This document shows positions 1-8,612 of a DNA stretch of 64,000 nucleotides, piece after piece. This DNA is from DASVTR01 sp033855775 (GTDB taxonomy: Bacteria > Acidobacteriota > Blastocatellia > Pyrinomonadales > Pyrinomonadaceae). The position numbers and the translations under genes were made by a program. The notes under the pieces are model-generated. The model was given only the letters and a program-made list of their open reading frames with translations. It made no database searches and was not told the DNA's origin. The stretch covers positions 35,502-99,501 of the forward strand of contig JAWVFT010000052.1 of assembly GCA_033855775.1 (NCBI GenBank), in the 5' to 3' direction. Within the stretch, counting starts at the first letter, position 1. Every line of letters starts with the position of its first letter.

Positions 1-826
1 TCTGCGGATTGGCCGTGTTCGGGAAACGCGCGAAGGCATCGGTGTAGGCAGCAGCGGCGTCGTTGTAACGCTTCGCCTCGAAGAGCAGGTCAGCGCGCGT
101 CGTGGCTTCCTCGGCGGTGGCGGGCGAAGTGGTCGAGTTGAGACGCGCGATAGCGGTCGCGGCTTCGGCGCTTTCCGCGGACGCGGGAGCGTAGAAATAG
201 AGACGACGATAAGCGGCCAGAGAGCGCGTCGCATCGTTCGTCTGCTCGTAGGCTTTGGCCGTCAGCAGCAGCGCCGCCGCGTCGTCGCGCTCGCTCAGTT
301 CTTTCATGAACAAGGGAACGGCGGCGGCCTGGCCGCTCTGCAAGACCATCTCCCCGACGTGAACGGTCGCTGCGCGCGCGCGCATGGACGAAGGATAATC
401 GCGCGCGAGTTGTTCGTAAGCGGCGCGGGCTTCCGTCTGTCGCCCCGCTTGCTCAAGGGCGCGCGCGCGAAGGAGCAAAGCGTAGTCGCCGATGGCCGTG
501 CGGTCGCGCACAACACCGGCGTCGAGCAGGGCCGCGGCCGCGGCTCCGTCGTTGGCTTTCAGCTTGATGCGCGCGCGCGTCATGCGCGCCAGCCCCGCCG
601 CCAACGTGTTCGGAAAGTCCTTCTCGATGCGCGCGACGACCTCTTCGGCGGGCAGCACGTTATTGCGCGTGGCGTTGCGCAACTGTTCCAGAGCCTTCGT
701 CTCGTTCTGCGACTGCGGGCGCGTGCTGCAACTCGCGCTCATAAACGGCGCGATGGATGCGCCGATGACGACCACGAGGCCGATGATGATGAATGTGATG
801 CGATGCTGGCGGAAATTAAAGCTCAA
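1..826 (-). CDS. TPR-type membrane-anchored protein (3' end beyond window)
   Basis: The reading frame is open from an in-frame stop upstream of 826 through the left edge of the window, so only the N-terminal ~275 residues are visible. It begins with a short basic segment (SFNFRQHR) and one hydrophobic helix (ITFIIIGLVVVIGASIAPFM), then alternating Ala-rich helices such as AYEQLARDYPSS and AAYRRLYFYAPAS that look like tetratricopeptide repeats. No in-frame ATG exists near the helix. I chose TTG at 826 because AAGGAG lies 12 bases before it; the start is the least certain part. The architecture (one N-terminal helix, then TPRs) fits a periplasmic, inner-membrane-anchored scaffold of the YfgM/YbgF kind, which is inference. 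The substrate or partner cannot be told. Confidence 0.7.
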   Translation of the reverse strand, partial: MSFNFRQHRITFIIIGLVVVIGASIAPFMSASCSTRPQSQNETKALEQLRNATRNNVLPAEEVVARIEKDFPNTLAAGLARMTRARIKLKANDGAAAAALLDAGVVRDRTAIGDYALLLRARALEQAGRQTEARAAYEQLARDYPSSMRARAATVHVGEMVLQSGQAAAVPLFMKELSERDDAAALLLTAKAYEQTNDATRSLAAYRRLYFYAPASAESAEAATAIARLNSTTSPATAEEATTRADLLFEAKRYNDAAAAYTDAFARFPNTANPQ

Positions 827-879
827 AAGCTTTCGCTGCTCCTTAACGTTTGCGACTTCAATGAGACTAAAAAAAATGA

Positions 880-952
880 CGAGTAATGAGTGATGAGAGA
901 TGAGCGAAAGCAGTTGCCTTTTCGCTCATCTCTCATCACTGCATTACTCATC
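880..952. repeat. Intergenic composite palindrome (GTGATGAG words)
   Basis: About 30-base arms made of GAGTAATGAG/GTGATGAGAGATGAGCG words face their reverse complement across a 10-base loop, with one unpaired base. It lies between two leftward genes and could terminate the GAF gene transcript. It belongs to the same word family as the palindromes at 22.7, 39.7, 42.0, 43.8 and 47.0 kb. Confidence 0.8.
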
Positions 953-977
953 AACACACTACTTCAACTCTTGTCTC

Positions 978-2492
978 TTAAGCCGAGATGACTGCGCCCG
1001 GATAGTCGCTGCCGAGTTTGTCCGAGTCGCCTCCGGCGAGAGTCTTGATTAGCTCCTGATGAAAGTAGTCGTAGCGGGCGGCGACGGCGGCGGCGGCGCG
1101 CTTGTCGTACATCTGGCGCGAGCGGTCTATGTCTTCGCGCAAACGCTCGTAGATGTCGCCCTGCGCCTGTCCCTCCTGCACCTTCTGCTCGTTGTAGAGC
1201 TTAATCTCGGAGACGAGCAGGCGGGCGAAACGACGCGCCTCGATGTGCATCGGTTTCTCTTCGGCGGAGACTTCGATGGGCAGCGGCTCGTCCTGGCCTC
1301 GTCGCCAAGAGGAAGCGCGCGGCGTCGTTAAATCTATCGGCGGCGCGGGCGGCGGCATCTGTTCGGCAGCAAAGGGCGCGGCGGCGGCGTCGCTTGTCGC
1401 GCTCCCGTTTGCCGCGCTGTCGCTTGTGTGTGCGGCTTGCAGTGGCGGGGCTTCGCGTATGAGCGTGGCGTCCGGGTCGTAGGCGCTGGCGGGCGGCGCG
1501 GCTTCTTCCGCAGCGATTGGCTCCGCGCTCCAAACGGTTTCCTCCGCTTCGGTCGGCTCGGCGACGATTGCTTCCACGGGCTGCTCCGCTTCAACCTCAA
1601 TCGCGGCTTCGTCCTCAACGGCGGGCGTCGCTTCGACTTCGGCTAATTCTGTCGCTTCGGCTTCGGTCGGCACGGCGGCGGGCGCGGCTGGCGACTCCGG
1701 TTCGGCAGAGGGCTGTTCGGCTGGCGCGGCGGGCGTCGAAGGCGCGGGCCTTGAGACGGCGAGCAACTCGACGGCCATTCCGGTGACGCGGACGAGCGTT
1801 TCCAAAGCTTCGAGGTTAATCGCGTCGGCTTCGAGCGCGGCGGAATCGGCATAGAGCACGGCGACGGCGCGGTCGCGCACGACGAGCGGCACGGCGACCA
1901 TCCGCTGCGGCGGCTCGCTCCCGAGCTTGCTCGTCAGGAGATGGTCGTCCGCGTTGTGGCCGGGCGCGCCGCTCCACGTGGCGCGCGAGTGGACGACATC
2001 GCTCAACAACGTCTGCGATGAGAGCGGCAGAGCGATTTGTCGAACAGCGTCGTCTCCGACCGTGCCTTGCAGGCCGCGCGCTCGCCAGCCGCGAGCCTCG
2101 TCGTTCTTGATGACGAAGAACGCGACGCGCGGGGCGAAGGACGCGGAAGTGTTGACGAGAGCGCTGAGAATGTCTGACTGCGAACGTTGATTGTCGAGTT
2201 CGTCAATGGCCGCTTTGAGGAGGGCTATGTCGCTCGAAGCCTTGGTGCGGGTCGATTCGGCAGCGGCGGCTTCGATGCCACGCTCGTGCGCGGCGCGCAT
2301 GTGTTCGGAGATGGCGATGGTGACGGAAGTGTCTGTCTGCGTGGCATCGGTCGAACGTTCAAGCAGACGCGTGAAAGCTTCGTTGACTTGGCTTTGCAGG
2401 CGTGTAATCTCTTCTTGCAGCGCGCTCAGGCGCAGATTGAGATAGCTCTCAACTTCGTCGCGCAATCCTTTTTCCAATTCTTCGCTCGGCAC
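978..2492 (-). CDS. GAF-domain protein with acidic Ala/Pro linker
   Basis: This is a 504-residue cytoplasmic protein. The first ~100 residues are a predicted coiled coil (ESYLNLRLSALQEEITRLQ). Residues ~109-245 resemble a GAF small-molecule or redox-sensing domain, including the typical strand MVAVPLVVRDRAVAVLYADS. A ~150-residue Ala/Glu/Pro-rich linker follows, and the protein ends in a charged helical segment (RFARLLVSEIKLYNEQKVQE...DIDRSRQMY) of a type I recognise from acidobacterial GAF and DUF4388 proteins. The frame stays open to a GTG at 2603, but the GTG at 2492 is preceded by GGAGG 10 bases upstream, so I use it. No catalytic output domain is present, so a sensory or scaffold role is inferred. 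Confidence 0.8.
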   Translation of the reverse strand: MPSEELEKGLRDEVESYLNLRLSALQEEITRLQSQVNEAFTRLLERSTDATQTDTSVTIAISEHMRAAHERGIEAAAAESTRTKASSDIALLKAAIDELDNQRSQSDILSALVNTSASFAPRVAFFVIKNDEARGWRARGLQGTVGDDAVRQIALPLSSQTLLSDVVHSRATWSGAPGHNADDHLLTSKLGSEPPQRMVAVPLVVRDRAVAVLYADSAALEADAINLEALETLVRVTGMAVELLAVSRPAPSTPAAPAEQPSAEPESPAAPAAVPTEAEATELAEVEATPAVEDEAAIEVEAEQPVEAIVAEPTEAEETVWSAEPIAAEEAAPPASAYDPDATLIREAPPLQAAHTSDSAANGSATSDAAAAPFAAEQMPPPAPPIDLTTPRASSWRRGQDEPLPIEVSAEEKPMHIEARRFARLLVSEIKLYNEQKVQEGQAQGDIYERLREDIDRSRQMYDKRAAAAVAARYDYFHQELIKTLAGGDSDKLGSDYPGAVISA

Positions 2493-2841
2493 CGTTGATG
2501 TTCCTCCATTGGGCGGGGCGTCGTCTTGTGTCCAGACGCTTGCGGGGCGACGCTCCTTGTTTGAATTTTCCGAGAAGTGGCACAAGACGCTGACGAAACA
2601 CACACGCCTCGGTTAAATTATGGACGGGCTCTCAAGGGGTGTCAAGAAACTCTTCACGAACGACTTGCCAGACCGTTTGTTGACACATCTCCGGCGGCTA
2701 AGCTATAACGGCGGAAATCCGTTTTGGATTCGGCTTTTGGATTGGCCAGCGCGTTCCCCAAAGAGTTTGAGATTTTCCGCCCCCTGCTCTCGACGCCTTC
2801 GATCCGCAGCACAAATTCTGTGCTCTTAACAGTCCAATGCT

Positions 2842-3228
2842 ATGCCTTTCAGTATTATCATCGCCGACGATTACGAAGATAACCGTGAACTGCTGCGCCT
2901 GATACTTGAGATGTCCGGCAATCGCGTGCGCGAAGCGCGCGACGGGCGCGAGTGTGTGCAGATGGCGCAGGTTGAGCCGCCGGACATCTTCCTGCTCGAC
3001 CTTTCGATGCCGGTGCTCGACGGTTGGGGCGCGCTCAAAGAGTTGCGCGCCGACGAGCGGACGAGCAACATCCCTTGCATCGCCGTCACGGCCTTTGCCG
3101 ACACGAGCCGCGAGCGCGCTCTCGGCGTCGGCTTCGACGCTTATCTGAGCAAGCCCTTTCGCAGCAAAGAAGTGGTCGCCACCATCGAGCAACTGCTCGC
3201 CGAACGCCAGCGCAAAGAGAGCATCTGA
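2842..3228 (+). CDS. Stand-alone CheY-like response regulator receiver
   Basis: The 128-residue protein is a single receiver domain. It has the acidic pair D9-D10 (IIIADD), phospho-acceptor D53 (LLDLSMP), the switch threonine T83 (AVTAFA) and the conserved lysine K104 (LSKPF), so it should be phosphorylatable. There is no output domain. Its stop overlaps the start of the next gene (TGATG), so the 98-residue protein downstream is probably co-translated and may be its output partner or target, which is inference. No strong Shine-Dalgarno is visible before the ATG. No histidine kinase lies beside it, so its kinase must be encoded elsewhere. Confidence 0.93.
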   Translation: MPFSIIIADDYEDNRELLRLILEMSGNRVREARDGRECVQMAQVEPPDIFLLDLSMPVLDGWGALKELRADERTSNIPCIAVTAFADTSRERALGVGFDAYLSKPFRSKEVVATIEQLLAERQRKESI

Positions 3229-3524
3229 TGCCGACGCGCAAGAAGATTGAAGAGCCTGCGACGGATGAGATAAGCGCGGGCTTGGCGCTCGTCGCCGCCG
3301 AGAAACTGTTCGGCGGCGGGCGCGGCGTCCAACGCTTCCCACGCTCCGGCCTGCGCTACGTTAAGCTCGCGGGCGGCGCGATTCTCGTCGAACAGAATCC
3401 GCGCAAGAAGAGCGAGTGGGCAACGCTGGCTCAAGCCGGACATCGCATCGCATGGCTGATGCGCGACGGCGAATATCTAGCCCGCGTCGTTGACGGCGAA
3501 GTGACGATGCTCGATAGAGCATAA
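3228..3524 (+). CDS. Unknown 98-aa protein coupled to the receiver
   Basis: I do not recognise this family. The protein is basic at its N-terminus (MPTRKKIEEP), then has an Ala/Gly-rich stretch and a region of alternating strands (YVKLAGGAILVEQNPRKKS, GEYLARVVDGEVTML) that could form a small beta-rich fold. There is no signal peptide, transmembrane segment or Cys pair. The ATG shares one base with the stop of the upstream receiver, indicating translational coupling. The last codons and the TAA stop fall inside the first unit of the AAGAGC repeat array that follows. A partner of the receiver is the simplest guess. Confidence 0.7.
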   Translation: MPTRKKIEEPATDEISAGLALVAAEKLFGGGRGVQRFPRSGLRYVKLAGGAILVEQNPRKKSEWATLAQAGHRIAWLMRDGEYLARVVDGEVTMLDRA

Positions 3525-3636
3525 CTTTCAATAACGTTAAGAGCATGGCTTTCATCATCAAGAGCGCAACTCTCATTAACCTTAAGAGCGCGGCTCTCAT
3601 TAGTCGTTAAGAGCAAGGCTTTCATTAATCGCTCTC
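3516..3636. repeat. Five-unit AAGAGC...TTCATTA tandem repeat
   Basis: Five degenerate units of 21-25 bases, each opening (A)AGAGC and closing CTTTCATTA or CTCTCATTA, run from the 3' end of the 98-aa gene into the gap. Individual units carry small internal dyads (GAGC-GCG-GCTC). The rest of the gap to 3819 holds nothing else I can name. A role as terminator or RNA structure is possible. Confidence 0.75.
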
Positions 3637-3819
3637 GTTTATCGTCTCTTCAGGATTCTTCCCGCCGACTTTCCACCTGACCGTTTTTACAGGTCGTCTC
3701 CTAACCGTATTGCTGATGCGGGGCGCAGGCGTCGTCCGGCATAATGCGCGGCGGTGGGAGCAAGCGCGCTCGTGCAGAGCGCCTCCTGCCGGAGCTTTTG
3801 AAGTTGAGGGAGAGATGAG

Positions 3820-4764
3820 ATGGGAACAGCAGTAGAAGAGCAGAGCGCGTGGCAGGCTTTGTCAAACGAGTTGGCGGCGACGGTTGGGCGTGTGAGCGGC
3901 GCGGTGGTCGCGGTCAACGCGCGGCGTCGCGCGCCTTCGAGCGGCGTGCATTGGCGCGCGGGCGTCATCGTCACCGCAGCGCATTCAATCCGCCGCGAGG
4001 AAGAGATAACGGTCACGCTGCAAGACGGCCGGACGTTGGCCGCGACTTTGGCCGGGCGCGATTCGAGCACAGACCTCGCCGTCCTCAAGATAGAAGAAGC
4101 GGGCTTGCCAATCATTGAAACAAGCGACGCCGCGTCGCTCAAGGTCGGAGAGTTGGCTCTGGCCGTCGGGCGCGCGGGCGAGAAGGGCGCGAGCGCGAGC
4201 CTGTGCGTCGTGGGCGCGCTCGGCGAGGCTTGGCGCACATGGCGCGGCGGCGAGATAGACAAATTCATACGGCTCGACATCGCTCTCTATCCGGGCTTTT
4301 CGGGCGGGCCGCTGGTCAATAGCAGCGGGCAAATCGTCGGCCTTAACAGTTCGGGCCTGACGCGCTCGCTGGCCGTGACGATTCCGGCGGCGACCGTCAA
4401 CCGCGTGGTTAATCAACTGTTGACGAAGGGCAGCATCACGCGCGGTTATCTGGGAGTCGCGCTGGTTCCGGTGCGCGTGCCGGACGCTCTGACGAGCAAA
4501 CTCGGGCTGACGGGACACAGCGGATTGATTGTTATCAACGTCGAAGCGGACGGGCCAGCCGACAAGGCGGGCTTGCTGTTGGGCGATGTCGTGATAGCAT
4601 TTGACGATGTGGCGGTCACAGAGATGGAAGACGTGCAGTCCGCGCTCGGCTCCGAGAGCGTAGGCCGCGTCGTCAAGACAAAGCTCATTCGCGGCGGCCA
4701 GTTGGTCGAAGTGGACATCACAGTCGGCGAGCGACCTGCTGCCCGCGAGCGGCGTTGCGGATGA
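3820..4764 (+). CDS. Trypsin-like serine protease with one PDZ domain, no signal peptide
   Basis: The 314-residue protein is HtrA/DegP-like. The catalytic triad is visible as H55 (VTAAHSIR), D85 (STDLAVLKI) and S161 (GFSGGP). A single PDZ domain occupies roughly 215-305 (RGYLGVALVPV ... GPADKAGLLLGDVVIAFDD). DegP-type proteins usually have a signal peptide or membrane anchor; here the N-terminus (MGTAVEEQSAWQALSNEL) is hydrophilic, so a cytoplasmic location is suggested. A purine-rich ribosome site (GAGGGAGAGATGAG) precedes the ATG. A LuxR-type regulator starts 19 bases after the stop, so the two are probably one transcript and may form a proteolysis-linked regulatory pair, which is inference. 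Confidence 0.9.
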   Translation: MGTAVEEQSAWQALSNELAATVGRVSGAVVAVNARRRAPSSGVHWRAGVIVTAAHSIRREEEITVTLQDGRTLAATLAGRDSSTDLAVLKIEEAGLPIIETSDAASLKVGELALAVGRAGEKGASASLCVVGALGEAWRTWRGGEIDKFIRLDIALYPGFSGGPLVNSSGQIVGLNSSGLTRSLAVTIPAATVNRVVNQLLTKGSITRGYLGVALVPVRVPDALTSKLGLTGHSGLIVINVEADGPADKAGLLLGDVVIAFDDVAVTEMEDVQSALGSESVGRVVKTKLIRGGQLVEVDITVGERPAARERRCG

Positions 4765-4783
4765 GAGAGACGGAAAACTGATT

Positions 4784-5548
4784 GTGTATAGCACGAGCAT
4801 TCATGCGGCGGCCCCGGCGGGCGACGACGCTTTCAAGCCGCCGCCCGCGCACGCAGACTTGCCTGATGAGTCTCAGCCCATCGTCGCGCGACACGAAGGC
4901 AGCGTGACGCGCATTCTCGTCGCGGCCACGAACCAGATTGTGCGCGCAGGGCTGGAAGCTTTGGTCAAAGAGCAGCCGTCTCTGCGCTTGACGGGCAGCG
5001 TCGTCGGCACGGCAACGCTGGCTCGTCAGGTTGAAGACCTGCAACCGGACGTGCTGCTGTTGGAAGCGGATGTGCATGATGACGAAGCGGCGTTGGCCGG
5101 GTTGGGATTGGACGCGGAGCATCTGCCCGCCGTCGTGCTGCTGACGGACATTCCGCACAACTCGCGTCTGACGAATGAACTGTTGCGCGCGGGCGTGCGC
5201 GCGATACTGCCACGCGAGACGACCGCGAGCGAGATTGTCGCGGCCATCGAAGCGGCTGTCGCCGGTCTGTTCGTCCTGCATCAGGAGACGATTGACGCCG
5301 TGCTGCGAGACGAGCCGCCAACGGAACGCGCGCTCGCGTCAACGCTGCTTCAACCCTTAAGCCCGCGCGAGGTCGAGGTGCTCGGCATGATGGCCGAAGG
5401 CTTGGGCAACAAAACCATCGCGTGGCGCCTCGGCATCTCCGAGCACACGGTCAAGTTTCACGTCGGCTCAATCTTCAACAAGCTCAACGCCGCGAGCCGC
5501 ACCGAAGCCGTCACGCTCGGCATCCGCCAAGGGCTCATCATGATTTAA
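4784..5548 (+). CDS. LuxR/NarL-family regulator with degenerate receiver
   Basis: The 254-residue protein has a ~40-residue N-terminal extension, a receiver-like domain (~42-160) and a C-terminal LuxR helix-turn-helix (~188-250, LSPREVEVLGMMAEG...ISEHTVKFHV). The receiver lacks its key residues: the acidic pair is absent (RILVAATNQ), the phospho-acceptor position is Glu (E94 in LLLEADV), and the usual lysine is replaced (ILPRET). It is therefore probably not switched by phosphorylation; Glu could mimic the active state or the domain may bind a ligand or protein. The start is GTG at 4784. It follows the cytoplasmic protease gene by 19 bases and is ended by a strong hairpin. Confidence 0.9.
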   Translation: MYSTSIHAAAPAGDDAFKPPPAHADLPDESQPIVARHEGSVTRILVAATNQIVRAGLEALVKEQPSLRLTGSVVGTATLARQVEDLQPDVLLLEADVHDDEAALAGLGLDAEHLPAVVLLTDIPHNSRLTNELLRAGVRAILPRETTASEIVAAIEAAVAGLFVLHQETIDAVLRDEPPTERALASTLLQPLSPREVEVLGMMAEGLGNKTIAWRLGISEHTVKFHVGSIFNKLNAASRTEAVTLGIRQGLIMI

Positions 5549-5566
5549 AGAAGGCGCACGCAAACG

Positions 5567-5653
5567 AGCGACGGGCAATAGAAAACAGGCAACAAGAAGC
5601 GGAAGCCGAGCTTTTGATAAAAGCTCGGCTTCCGCTTTCTATTGCCCGTCGCT
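5567..5653. terminator. Nested bidirectional palindrome between convergent genes
   Basis: An exact 19-base inverted repeat (5597-5615 with 5619-5637, loop GAT) sits inside a second exact 18-base inverted repeat (5567-5584 with 5636-5653). The inner stem carries TTTT on one side and AAAA on the other. It lies between the rightward LuxR gene and the leftward peptidase gene, as expected for a terminator serving both strands. Confidence 0.85.
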
Positions 5654-5677
5654 TGCTGGCTTGTCGCTTGTCGTCTT

Positions 5678-7474
5678 TTACTTTGTCGTCGCCAATGGAA
5701 ACTGCGGCTCGATGTCGACGGGAACATTCGTGAGACGTTTGAGGGCTTGCTCCATCGGCGGGCGAATGACGCCGTATTTATCGAGCATGGCCCTGGCCTT
5801 TTCGTAAGAGCCTTCGGCCTGAAGCGTCATGATGTCGCGCGTCAGCTTGCGAACGCCATCCTTGATGCGTCCCATGTCAACGCTGAACGTGCCTGCGCGT
5901 TCGTCAAACTTAATCGCGCCTTCGTCCGTCAGGTAGTTGAACTGCAAGGCGATGCCTTTGCCGTGCGCTTCCGTGATGCCGAAGCGCACGGAGCGAAACG
6001 CGCTGGCGAGAAAGGTCGTGTAGACGGAGCGTTCCATGCTCTTATCAAGCACGCCTTTGTCCATCAAATACTGCAAGGCGAAGAGGCCGGAGATGTCCGC
6101 CTTGGCTTCTTCAATCGCCGAGTAAGTCTCCTTCAATTGCTGGCGCACGGTCGTCTCACGCCCGTCAACTTTGAGATTGTGCGGGCCGAGGCCGTGCATC
6201 AGTTCGTGCATCAGGATGTGCGTGAAGAACGACTCGAAGGAGAGTTCCGGTAGCTGCGCGGGGTCAAGCACGACCTTCGAGATGGGCATCAAGGTCTGGT
6301 TAAACTTGGCCTCCTGCACGTTCTTGAGCATGACGCGCTTCGAGCCTTTCTCCTTAACCACCTTCTCGTCGTTCGGCAAGTTGAAGGCGGCGGTCTGCAC
6401 GCCGCTGTTGCCCTCGCCGGAAGTGAAGACTTCGTTGACGACGCGAATCGGGGAAGCCGCGCCGAGTTTCGGATTGCGATACTGCGCGTCAATCGGCAGG
6501 TTGTTTTCTATCTCCTGCAAGTACTGGCTGAACCGCGCGAGCTTCTTCGATTCGCCTTCGTCCCTCAGCGTGACGTATGCCTCAAACGCCGCCTTGTAAC
6601 CGAAGAGCTCGTCTTCGTAGGTTTCATACGGGCCGATGGTCAGGTCAATCGGCGAGTTTAAATCCATCCACGCGACATCGCTTTCGTAATAATCGTTGGA
6701 GAGAAAAGCGTCTGCGCGCTTGGTCAGAAAATTCTTGAGCGTCGCGTCCGTGGTCAGTTGCGCCGCCTCTCGCAAAAGCTTCGCCGCCGGAGCCAAATAC
6801 TCTTTGTAGGCTTCGCTGTAAGCCACCATCTTGAGCTTGCCCGCTGTGTCGCGGCGGATGACGTAGAAGAAGCCGGTCGCGCGCTGGCGTTCCGGCTCCG
6901 AGAGCGTCTTTTCCCAAGCTTCAAATTCGTCCTTCGTCATGTCGTCCGGGTAGTAGCTGCCCTGCGGCGGCTTGACGGCGGGGACGCCTTCGATGAACGC
7001 CTCGTTGCTGTCGAGCCGCGACCATGGGCCGTTGTTGATTCTGAAATAATGCAGGCGGTCGCGCCCCAAAGGCGTCGCGTCCTGCATCAATTTCTGCTCA
7101 AGGGCCGCATTGCCGCTCCACACCTGCCTTAAGAATAAAGGGTCGAGCAGCCGCGCCGCCTCGATAATCTTCGAGAGCGCGCGACGGTCGCCCGCCGAGA
7201 GTTGCGACGTGTCGGCAGTAACGACGGTCGGAGCGAAGCGACGAATCTTCGCTGTCAAAGGAGTCTCCATCTTCATGCTCGTCTCCGTCATCACGGAAGC
7301 TGTCTTCGCGGGCTCTCTGCGGGCCGTGGCCCTTCGCTGCGCCGGTTTGTTCATCGGCGGCTTGATGCCTCCGCCCGTCTGCGCGCGCGGCGCCTCGACG
7401 GCCAACAATGAAATCATGATGACGACTAAAACGCCGCCGCCTGCCTTTGACGAAAAGTTAATCTTCACTTGCAA
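5678..7474 (-). CDS. Secreted zinc metallopeptidase, M49/DPP III-like
   Basis: The 598-residue protein starts with a signal peptide (AGGGVLVVIMISLLAVEAPRAQ). The zinc-binding motif HELMH lies near residue 424 (HILMHELMHGLGPHN) and an EEAKAD segment about 30 residues later could supply the third ligand. The sequence before it (YYESDVAWMDLNSPIDLTIGPYETYEDEL) matches my memory of bacterial proteins related to dipeptidyl peptidase III that are often mislabelled as NUDIX hydrolases. Classical DPP III has HEXXXH; here the spacing is HEXXH, so the M49 assignment is tentative. It probably acts in the periplasm on short peptides. Neighbours are other secreted hydrolases. Confidence 0.75.
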   Translation of the reverse strand: MQVKINFSSKAGGGVLVVIMISLLAVEAPRAQTGGGIKPPMNKPAQRRATARREPAKTASVMTETSMKMETPLTAKIRRFAPTVVTADTSQLSAGDRRALSKIIEAARLLDPLFLRQVWSGNAALEQKLMQDATPLGRDRLHYFRINNGPWSRLDSNEAFIEGVPAVKPPQGSYYPDDMTKDEFEAWEKTLSEPERQRATGFFYVIRRDTAGKLKMVAYSEAYKEYLAPAAKLLREAAQLTTDATLKNFLTKRADAFLSNDYYESDVAWMDLNSPIDLTIGPYETYEDELFGYKAAFEAYVTLRDEGESKKLARFSQYLQEIENNLPIDAQYRNPKLGAASPIRVVNEVFTSGEGNSGVQTAAFNLPNDEKVVKEKGSKRVMLKNVQEAKFNQTLMPISKVVLDPAQLPELSFESFFTHILMHELMHGLGPHNLKVDGRETTVRQQLKETYSAIEEAKADISGLFALQYLMDKGVLDKSMERSVYTTFLASAFRSVRFGITEAHGKGIALQFNYLTDEGAIKFDERAGTFSVDMGRIKDGVRKLTRDIMTLQAEGSYEKARAMLDKYGVIRPPMEQALKRLTNVPVDIEPQFPLATTK

Positions 7475-7555
7475 CTCCTCAGTTGTTTGACTGGTTGAAA
7501 GCTATCTGAGTTTCGGAGATTTCTATCTTAAAGATTATATAAAAGCAAGGCGCCG

Positions 7556-7573
7556 AACGAGACGCGTCTCGTT
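7556..7573. other. 18-bp perfect palindrome downstream of the VWA gene
   Basis: AACGAGACGCGTCTCGTT is exactly self-complementary and has no loop. It sits 12 bases beyond the stop of the leftward VWA gene and about 80 bases upstream of the next leftward gene. On the minus strand it is followed by a T-rich stretch (TTGCTTTTATATAATC). It may be the VWA terminator or an operator for the peptidase gene; TATAAT at 7534-7539 on the minus strand is a possible -10 without a clear -35. Confidence 0.4.
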
Positions 7574-7585
7574 AGTCCCTCGCCT

Positions 7586-8542
7586 TCATCGCGGCGCGTT
7601 GTAGCCGGGGCGCGTGATGGCCGCACGCTTGCTCTTGCCGGGCGCGAGCGTGACCTGAATTTTACGGAAGGAGCCGTCGCGCGCCGCGTTGGTCGGCGTG
7701 TAGCCGATGACATACTGCGTGCGCAAGTCGTGCGTCAGTTCCTTGATAACGTCGGGCAGTTCCGCTTCGGTCCTGGGAAAGAACGCGCGCCCGCCCGTCT
7801 CCTGCGCGATGCGGTTGAGCAGTTGAACGGACTTGTCGCGGTCGCGGACTTCCTTGCTCAACCTGGTCAAGCCGACGACGAAGACCTGCGCCTTCGTCTC
7901 GCGCAGCCGCGCGAGCAGCGTCTCAGGATTCGACTGGCGGCTGCCGCGGTCTTCGCCGTCCGTGATGAGCACGAGCGCGAGTCGCTGCGCTTTATCGGCA
8001 TCATTGGGGCGAGGGCGCGTGGAAAATTCCAGAGCGCGATGCAGCGCGTCGAGCGTCGCCGTCAGCCCGCCTTGAATGTAAAGGTCGTCGAGGGCCGCGA
8101 GGAGCGCGTCGCGGTCGCTCGTCAATCCGGTGTCAAACTCTATCGTGTCGGCGTCAACGTAGTGCATGACGAAAGTTTTGTCGCCCGCGCGATTCGCGTT
8201 GACGATGGCTCTGGCCGTCTTGACGACTTCATCCAGAAGCGGGCGCATCGAGCCGGTCGTGTCAACGATGAGGCCGTAGCTGACCGCGCTCTCTTCCGCG
8301 GCGAAGTGAGTGATAGTTTGCGCCACCCCGTTCTCCGACACGCGCACGTCTTCGCGGCGCACGTCGCTCAAAGAGTGGCCCGCTTCATCCGTGAAGATGA
8401 CGTTGAGATTGACGATGGCTGGCGTCTGTTCGTTGCCGCCGCTCTTCTGTTCGGTCGTTTGCGCCGTCGCAGGGACGCAGACGAGCAGCAGCCCGCAGAC
8501 GACCATCGCGCTGTCGCGAAAAATGTTTTTGATGAAAGCCAT
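7586..8542 (-). CDS. Secreted VWA-domain protein, VWFA-related acidobacterial type
   Basis: The 318-residue protein has a signal peptide (SAMVVCGLLLVCVPATAQ) followed by a short domain with the pattern IVNLNVIFTDEAGHSLSDVR-REDVRVSENG, then a von Willebrand factor A domain. The metal-site motif is DTTGS near residue 95, and LVLITDGEDRGS is the second conserved strand. This layout is that of the VWFA-related family common in Acidobacteriota (TIGR03436 as I recall). Such proteins are exported and presumed to bind protein ligands through a metal-dependent adhesion site; the partner is unknown. It is preceded by an amidohydrolase on the same strand with a 70-base gap. Confidence 0.9.
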   Translation of the reverse strand: MAFIKNIFRDSAMVVCGLLLVCVPATAQTTEQKSGGNEQTPAIVNLNVIFTDEAGHSLSDVRREDVRVSENGVAQTITHFAAEESAVSYGLIVDTTGSMRPLLDEVVKTARAIVNANRAGDKTFVMHYVDADTIEFDTGLTSDRDALLAALDDLYIQGGLTATLDALHRALEFSTRPRPNDADKAQRLALVLITDGEDRGSRQSNPETLLARLRETKAQVFVVGLTRLSKEVRDRDKSVQLLNRIAQETGGRAFFPRTEAELPDVIKELTHDLRTQYVIGYTPTNAARDGSFRKIQVTLAPGKSKRAAITRPGYNAPR

Positions 8543-8612
8543 GCTTCGTGTCCTGTGGGTCGTCTTAAGACGGCGGCGAACGGCGTGGAAGAGAATCGCC
8601 GCGCGTGAGAGT

